Assembly: GCA_001899255.1 (NCBI GenBank)
Contig: MKVX01000018.1
Location: 249,150 to 313,149, forward strand
DNA length: 64,000 bases
From: Rhizobiales bacterium 62-47
Lineage (GTDB): Bacteria > Pseudomonadota > Alphaproteobacteria > Rhizobiales > Xanthobacteraceae
Direction of reading: 5' to 3'
The position numbers and the translations under genes were made by a program. The notes below the pieces were generated by a model. It was not told the DNA's origin, did no database searches, and was given only the letters and a program-made list of their open reading frames with translations. Below are positions 62,276 to 64,000 of the stretch, piece by piece. Each line of letters begins with the position of its first letter. Positions within the stretch are counted from its first letter, which is position 1.

Positions 62276-63049
62276 ATGTCCGCTACTGCTCAGACGTTGC
62301 GACCGCCGTCCAGGACCTTGATGTTTCTGGAGGGGCGGGCCCTTTCTGAATTTGGCGCTTTCCTCGGCGCGCTGCCGCTGTTGAGCCTCGCGCCGCGCGG
62401 TGACGGTCATCCGGTGCTGGTGCTGCCCGGTCTGGTGGCGAGCGATATCTCGACGCGGCCGCTACGCAGCTTCCTGCGCAATCGCGGTTACGCCGTCAGT
62501 GGTTGGCGACAGGGCCGCAACTACGGCCTGCGCGCCGGCGTACAGGACGGTATGGTCGATCTGCTCCGCGAACTGAACGAAACCCATGGCCGCAAGGTCA
62601 GCCTCGTCGGCTGGAGCCTCGGCGGACTCTACGCGCGCCAGCTCGCCAAGATGATGCCGGATCGCGTGCGCTCGGTGATTACGCTCGGCAGTCCGTTTGC
62701 AGGTAACCCTAAGTCGACCAACGCTTGGCGCGTGTACGAATTCACCAGCGGCCAGCGCGCCGATGACGCTGCCAATGAGCGCTTCGGCGGACCGCTTGCG
62801 CAAACCCCGCCGGTGCCGACCACGGCGATCTTCAGCCGCACCGATGGCATCTGCGCGTGGCAGGGCTGTATGGAAACGCCGTCGACACTGTCGGAGAACA
62901 TCGAGGTCGAGAGCAGCCATTGCGGCATGGGGCATCACCCGGCGGTGGTCTACGCCGTCGCCGATCGCCTCGCACAGGCGGAAGGTGAGTGGCGCCCGTT
63001 CGATCGCACTGGCTGGCGTAGTCTGGTCTATCCGAACCCGGATCGGTAA
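62276..63049 (+). CDS. Alpha/beta hydrolase (lipase-like)
   Basis: 257 residues with nucleophile S114 in VGWSLGGLYARQLAKMMPDR. The early HPVLVLPGLVASDISTRPLR and the late SSHCGMGHHPAVVYAVADRL (catalytic His) complete the triad pattern. AAAGGA at 62265-62270 sets ATG 62276. Similar to lipase or triacylglycerol hydrolase-like proteins, which would fit the lipid-rich neighbourhood. Confidence 0.8.
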   Translation: MSATAQTLRPPSRTLMFLEGRALSEFGAFLGALPLLSLAPRGDGHPVLVLPGLVASDISTRPLRSFLRNRGYAVSGWRQGRNYGLRAGVQDGMVDLLRELNETHGRKVSLVGWSLGGLYARQLAKMMPDRVRSVITLGSPFAGNPKSTNAWRVYEFTSGQRADDAANERFGGPLAQTPPVPTTAIFSRTDGICAWQGCMETPSTLSENIEVESSHCGMGHHPAVVYAVADRLAQAEGEWRPFDRTGWRSLVYPNPDR

Positions 63050-63067
63050 GTGGCAGAGGTCTTGGTC

Positions 63068-63180
63068 CTCATCCTGAGGAGCGGCCTTTGAGCCGCGTCT
63101 CGAAGGATGACGGGCCGGAATTTCAACCAGCTGATGGTTCGAGACGCGAGGCGTGCCTCGCTCCTCACCATGAGGCGTCA
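63068..63180. repeat. Palindromic intergenic repeat, copy 5
   Basis: CTCATCCTGAGGAGCGGC/GCCGCGTCTCGAAGGATGA and a second GGTTCGAGACGCGAGGC/GCCTCGCTCCTCACCATGAGG stem; the same family as copies 1, 2 and 4. Confidence 0.85.
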
Positions 63181-63196
63181 GATGAGTTGCTGAAGA

Positions 63197-63886
63197 TCAG
63201 AGGGCGCGTCCTGCAGCGGGGCGCGCCTTTTCTGCTTTCTTTTTCGGTGCCGGCCGCTTGACCGACGAAGTGTCGGCCATTGACGCGATCGACGCAATCG
63301 CATCTTCGGCTCCTGCGAGCACGAGGCCGGCGGCCATGCGCGCGTAAGCTTCGCGCGTCATGCCTTTGCCGTCGCGAAACCAGAGGTAGTGCCAGTTCAG
63401 CATGCCGAACAGCGACATCGTCAGCGGCTTGAGGACATCGTGCTTGTTGGCGACAACCGGCAGCGCCGCCGCAATCGCATCGGAAAACACCACGACGAGT
63501 TTGCGCTCGAGTTCTTTGAGAACCGATTGCTGCGCTTGCGGCAACAGCTTGAGGCTGGATATCTGAACTTGATGTTCGGCATCGGCGCCGCGATAGGCTT
63601 CGAGCAACGCGATTGAAATCGCGAACAGCCGTTCCTTGCCGTTGCTGCCCGCTGCGGCGGCGTCGACTTTGGCAATGAGATGATTGAGGTGATCGGCCAA
63701 AAGGTCGAACAGCACGTCATCTTTGGATCGGTAGTAGTGGTACATCAGCGCCTTGGAGACGCCGCAGGCTTCCGCGATCATGGTGATCGAGGTGCCGGTG
63801 AAACCGTGCTGCGCGAACAGGGCTGCCGACTGGCTGAGAATGCCCAGGCGCTTCTTGTCGTAATCGTTCGCCCGCGTGCGAGCCAT
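63197..63886 (-). CDS. TetR family transcriptional regulator
   Basis: 229 residues. The N-terminal helix-turn-helix is GFTGTSITMIAEACGVSKAL followed by MYHYYRSKDDVLFDLLADHL, the TetR_N pattern. The C-terminal tail is Lys/Ala-rich and basic (PAPKKKAEKARPAAGRAL). The ligand is unknown; the target may be a divergent gene beyond the right edge. ATG 63884-63886 is the conserved start. Confidence 0.9.
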   Translation of the reverse strand: MARTRANDYDKKRLGILSQSAALFAQHGFTGTSITMIAEACGVSKALMYHYYRSKDDVLFDLLADHLNHLIAKVDAAAAGSNGKERLFAISIALLEAYRGADAEHQVQISSLKLLPQAQQSVLKELERKLVVVFSDAIAAALPVVANKHDVLKPLTMSLFGMLNWHYLWFRDGKGMTREAYARMAAGLVLAGAEDAIASIASMADTSSVKRPAPKKKAEKARPAAGRAL

Positions 63887-63972
63887 GCAGTTCCCGAACC
63901 TCTGCTTCGTGACCGGCAACGCATTGCCGGTGGCCCTTGGCTGTGACACCGCGCGGCGCGAATACCTTCGCA

Positions 63973-63992
63973 TTGACCGTCCAATTGGTCAA
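63973..63992. promoter_or_regulatory. Candidate TetR operator (inverted repeat)
   Basis: TTGACC (63973-63978) and GGTCAA (63987-63992) are perfect inverted half-sites separated by eight bases, about 90 bases upstream of the TetR ATG. Divergent or autoregulatory binding is likely. Confidence 0.55.
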
Positions 63993-64000
63993 TTATTATC

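Overview
The window looks like a chromosomal segment of an alphaproteobacterium of the Bradyrhizobium/Rhodopseudomonas/Afipia group (Nitrobacteraceae). This rests on high GC, alphaproteobacterial genes (F1-ATPase zeta inhibitor, BolA/monothiol glutaredoxin pair, TGC-rich phasin control region), a branched-chain amino acid ABC operon, a CO-dehydrogenase-like molybdenum hydroxylase cluster, beta-ketoadipate genes and the palindromic intergenic repeats expected there. Genus is an inference. No tRNA, rRNA, CRISPR array, integrase or transposase was recognised.

Layout. 1-5000: the 5' part of icd, a trmJ methyltransferase fused to a DUF559 nuclease-like domain, a low-GC two-gene insert (tcmP plus a three-Cys DUF5131 protein), an HTH protein and the ATPase zeta subunit. 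5300-11100: purine genes purC-purS-purQ and purL, split by a divergent globin-coupled chemoreceptor-like protein. 11100-19400: a membrane acyltransferase, small conserved proteins, bolA, ltrA, the ergothioneine genes egtB-egtD, grxD, a macro-domain protein and a secreted beta-lactamase-fold hydrolase. 19400-29150: threonine aldolase, rpsD, an orphan E2-like acyltransferase, a cupin, murI, cytochrome b561, MOSC protein, purB, rpe, an EF-hand protein and a P1/NylC-type self-cleaving hydrolase. 29280-35420: ccdA and the liv operon (livH-M-G-F, then livK). 35780-39460: a Q/G-rich miniprotein, a membrane protein and pcaB-pcaD-pcaC.

39650-46720 is a molybdenum hydroxylase cluster: coxG, a 2Fe-2S subunit, an FAD subunit, a MoxR ATPase, a VWA protein, two split XdhC proteins and a fused molybdopterin-binding/MobA-like protein. 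The catalytic molybdopterin large subunit is absent. 46770-53010 holds small conserved proteins, a D-amino-acid-dehydrogenase-like flavoprotein, a wax ester synthase/DGAT and an epoxide hydrolase. 53150-56380 is a self-sufficient CYP102-type P450-reductase fusion. 57690-60500 is a storage-polymer block: overlapping phaE-phaC-GNAT genes and a phasin behind TGC-rich palindromes. The window closes with DUF445, an alpha/beta hydrolase and a TetR regulator with a candidate operator at the edge.

The best leads are the tcmP/DUF5131 insert beside the TrmJ-DUF559 fusion, the cox-like cluster without its catalytic subunit, and the lipid block (wax synthase, epoxide hydrolase, CYP102 P450, short PhaE/PhaC). 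Functions are read from motifs and family knowledge only; no database search was run.
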